Shown piece by piece: positions 5,179 to 6,376 of a stretch of DNA of 6,376 nucleotides (within the stretch, counting starts at the first letter, position 1; every line of letters begins with the position of its first letter). The notes under the pieces are model-generated. The model ran no database searches. It saw only the letters and a program-made list of their open reading frames with translations, and was not told the DNA's origin. The stretch is from contig JAFOCH010000150.1 of assembly GCA_017381395.1 (NCBI GenBank), forward strand, positions 1-6,376, in the 5' to 3' direction. The DNA is from Clostridia bacterium (lineage in GTDB: Bacteria; Bacillota; Clostridia; Oscillospirales; Acutalibacteraceae). The position numbers and the translations under genes are program-made.

Positions 5179-6264
5179 ATGTCCAACAGATTATTTCAGA
5201 GTATTGTTTATCAGATGCACAATGCGATTGACCGCGTTATCGGTGTAATCGACGAAACAGGAACGGTAATCGCTTGCAGCGACCTCGTACGTATCGGTGA
5301 AGCTCACAGCTCAATCGCCATGAACATCACCAATTCAAACGAAAGCTTTGTTAAGGGCGCATATACATACAAGGCATTCGGTAACACCGGTTCAAACGAA
5401 TACATCCTCTTTGTCGAAGGAATCGACCCGCAGGCAGAAAAATATGCCTCGGTTGTTGCCGTTTCACTCTCGAACATTAAGCAGTTCTATGACGAAAAGT
5501 ATGACCGCGCTAATTTTATAAAGAATCTGATACTCGACAATATTCTCGCCGGAGATATTTATTTAAAGGCCAGAGAGCTGCACTTTAATAATGACGTCAG
5601 CCGTGCCGTTCTTCTCATCCGAGTTGCAGCCCACAACGACGTTTCTATTTTCGACGTGCTTCAAAAGCTCTTTCCCGATAAAGCAAAGGATTTCGTTATC
5701 AACATCAATGATACCGACATCGCTTTGGTAAAAGAAATTAAGTCAAACGTCGAAGCTGCTGACCTCGAAAAGCTCGCACGTTCAATTTCGGACACCCTCT
5801 CGACCGAATTCTACGTTCATGCGGTTATCGGTATCGGCTCCATCGTCGAGGGTATAAAGGATCTCGCTCGTTCATTTAAGGAAGCGCAGGTTGCCCTCGA
5901 AGTAGGAAAGGTCTTCGACACCGAAAGAACCATTTGCAACTATGATAATCTCGGCATTGCCCGTCTTATCTATCAGCTGCCCATCACCCTTTGCGAAACA
6001 TTCCTTCGCGAAGTGTTTAAGCGTGGCTCGATCGAGTCGCTCGATCAGGAAACCCTCTTTACCATTCAGCGCTTTTTCGAAAACAACCTGAACGTTTCCG
6101 AAACATCCAGACGCCTCTTTGTTCACAGAAACACTCTTGTTTACCGTCTCGAAAAAATTAAGAAGCTTACAGGTCTCGATTTGCGCGAATTTGACCATGC
6201 GATTGTATTCAAGATTGCCCTAATGGTCAAGAAATATCTTACAGCCAATCCTGTAAAATACTAA
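5179..6264 (+). CDS. PucR/CdaR-family transcriptional regulator
   Basis: The 361-residue protein has the CdaR/PucR layout. An N-terminal sensory region (about 1-110) contains IDRVIGVIDETGTVIACSDL, resembling diacid-recognition or PAS-like input domains. A middle GGDEF-like degenerate domain (about 138-245) ends in GIGSIVEGIKDLARSFKEAQ, the usual conserved helix. The C-terminal PucR-type helix-turn-helix (about 301-353) reads ENNLNVSETSRRLFVHRNTL and continues with YRLEKIKKLTGLDL, closely matching the family. CdaR relatives respond to small molecules (sugar diacids in E. coli); the ligand here is unknown. The longest frame starts at 5149, but ATG 5179 has the ribosome binding site. Its codon use (CGT/CGC, CTC, GGT, GTT) looks more optimised than in the other genes, suggesting higher expression. 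No terminator separates it from the ABC ATPase gene 35 nt downstream, so co-transcription is likely. Confidence 0.88.
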   Translation: MSNRLFQSIVYQMHNAIDRVIGVIDETGTVIACSDLVRIGEAHSSIAMNITNSNESFVKGAYTYKAFGNTGSNEYILFVEGIDPQAEKYASVVAVSLSNIKQFYDEKYDRANFIKNLILDNILAGDIYLKARELHFNNDVSRAVLLIRVAAHNDVSIFDVLQKLFPDKAKDFVININDTDIALVKEIKSNVEAADLEKLARSISDTLSTEFYVHAVIGIGSIVEGIKDLARSFKEAQVALEVGKVFDTERTICNYDNLGIARLIYQLPITLCETFLREVFKRGSIESLDQETLFTIQRFFENNLNVSETSRRLFVHRNTLVYRLEKIKKLTGLDLREFDHAIVFKIALMVKKYLTANPVKY

Positions 6265-6299
6265 TCTAAGTCTTTAATTTTAATGGAGTTGTTAACCTT

Positions 6300-6376
6300 A
6301 TGAGTGAGGATTTTGTCCTTCAAACCGCCCGTCCGCTCATCGAGTTTCAGGGCGTATATAAAACATACTTAAACGG
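6300..6376 (+). CDS. ABC transporter ATP-binding protein, probably FtsE, partial
   Basis: Only the first 25 codons are present before the right edge. After a short lead of about 12 residues, PLIEFQGVYKTYLNG matches the first beta strand and A-loop region of ABC ATPases (IEF-x-x-V-x-K-x-Y-x-x-G), with the aromatic Y of the A-loop at residue 23. The Y-x-NG ending is especially like FtsE, which with FtsX controls peptidoglycan hydrolases at division. The Walker A motif would lie outside the window, so another ABC ATPase cannot be excluded. GGAG (6285-6288) precedes the ATG by 11 nt, slightly long but the best start. It probably shares a transcript with the regulator. Confidence 0.65.
   Translation, partial: MSEDFVLQTARPLIEFQGVYKTYLN

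Noticed and set aside
4782..5186. Overlapping minus-strand open frames of 134 and 92 codons in the AT-rich gap
   Set aside because: They cover the terminator, promoter and palindrome, are rich in Lys/Asn/Ile/Tyr as expected from AT-rich noncoding DNA, and lack a convincing ribosome binding site.

Overview
The window looks like chromosomal DNA from an uncultured or little-studied member of the Clostridia (Oscillospiraceae/Ruminococcaceae-like). Reasons: low-GC Gram-positive promoters (TTGNNN / TGnTATAAT), strong GGAG-type ribosome binding sites, a paired YmfF/YmfH M16 peptidase operon, a lipoprotein with a classical lipobox, and a PucR/CdaR-type regulator directly before an FtsE-like ABC ATPase. 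The taxonomic statement is inference from gene families and style only. No tRNA, rRNA, CRISPR array, transposase or phage gene was seen.

Left part, all on the minus strand. An FkbM-family SAM methyltransferase gene (2180-3211) comes first. A 324-nt gap follows that carries a degenerate ~20-bp G/A-rich tandem repeat. Next is a two-gene operon: the non-catalytic M16 homologue YmfF (569-1855), translationally coupled by an ATGA overlap to the catalytic HxxEH homologue YmfH (from 572, cut by the left edge). The pair is expected to act together.

Middle, plus strand. A PAP2-family integral-membrane phosphatase (3344-3883) is divergent from the methyltransferase. Their promoters lie back to back and share an 18-bp inverted repeat over both -35 boxes. 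It is followed 42 nt later by a Tyr-rich lipoprotein with YD-like repeats (3926-4774), then by a hairpin and a convincing intrinsic terminator. All three products plausibly concern the cell envelope, but no shared pathway can be proven from sequence.

Right part, plus strand. An AT-rich promoter region holds a good sigma-A promoter and a perfect 16-bp palindrome at the predicted transcription start. It drives a PucR/CdaR-like regulator (5179-6264). The regulator is followed after 35 nt, with no terminator, by the first 25 codons of an ABC ATPase that resembles FtsE.

Three genes (methyltransferase, phosphatase, regulator) have a longest open frame that starts too far upstream. Promoter and ribosome-binding-site positions argue for internal starts, and the coordinates given here use those. 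The most unexplained element is the 1955-2135 repeat, which combines ~21-bp phased A-tracts with regularly spaced G-tracts. No clearly new multi-gene system is visible.
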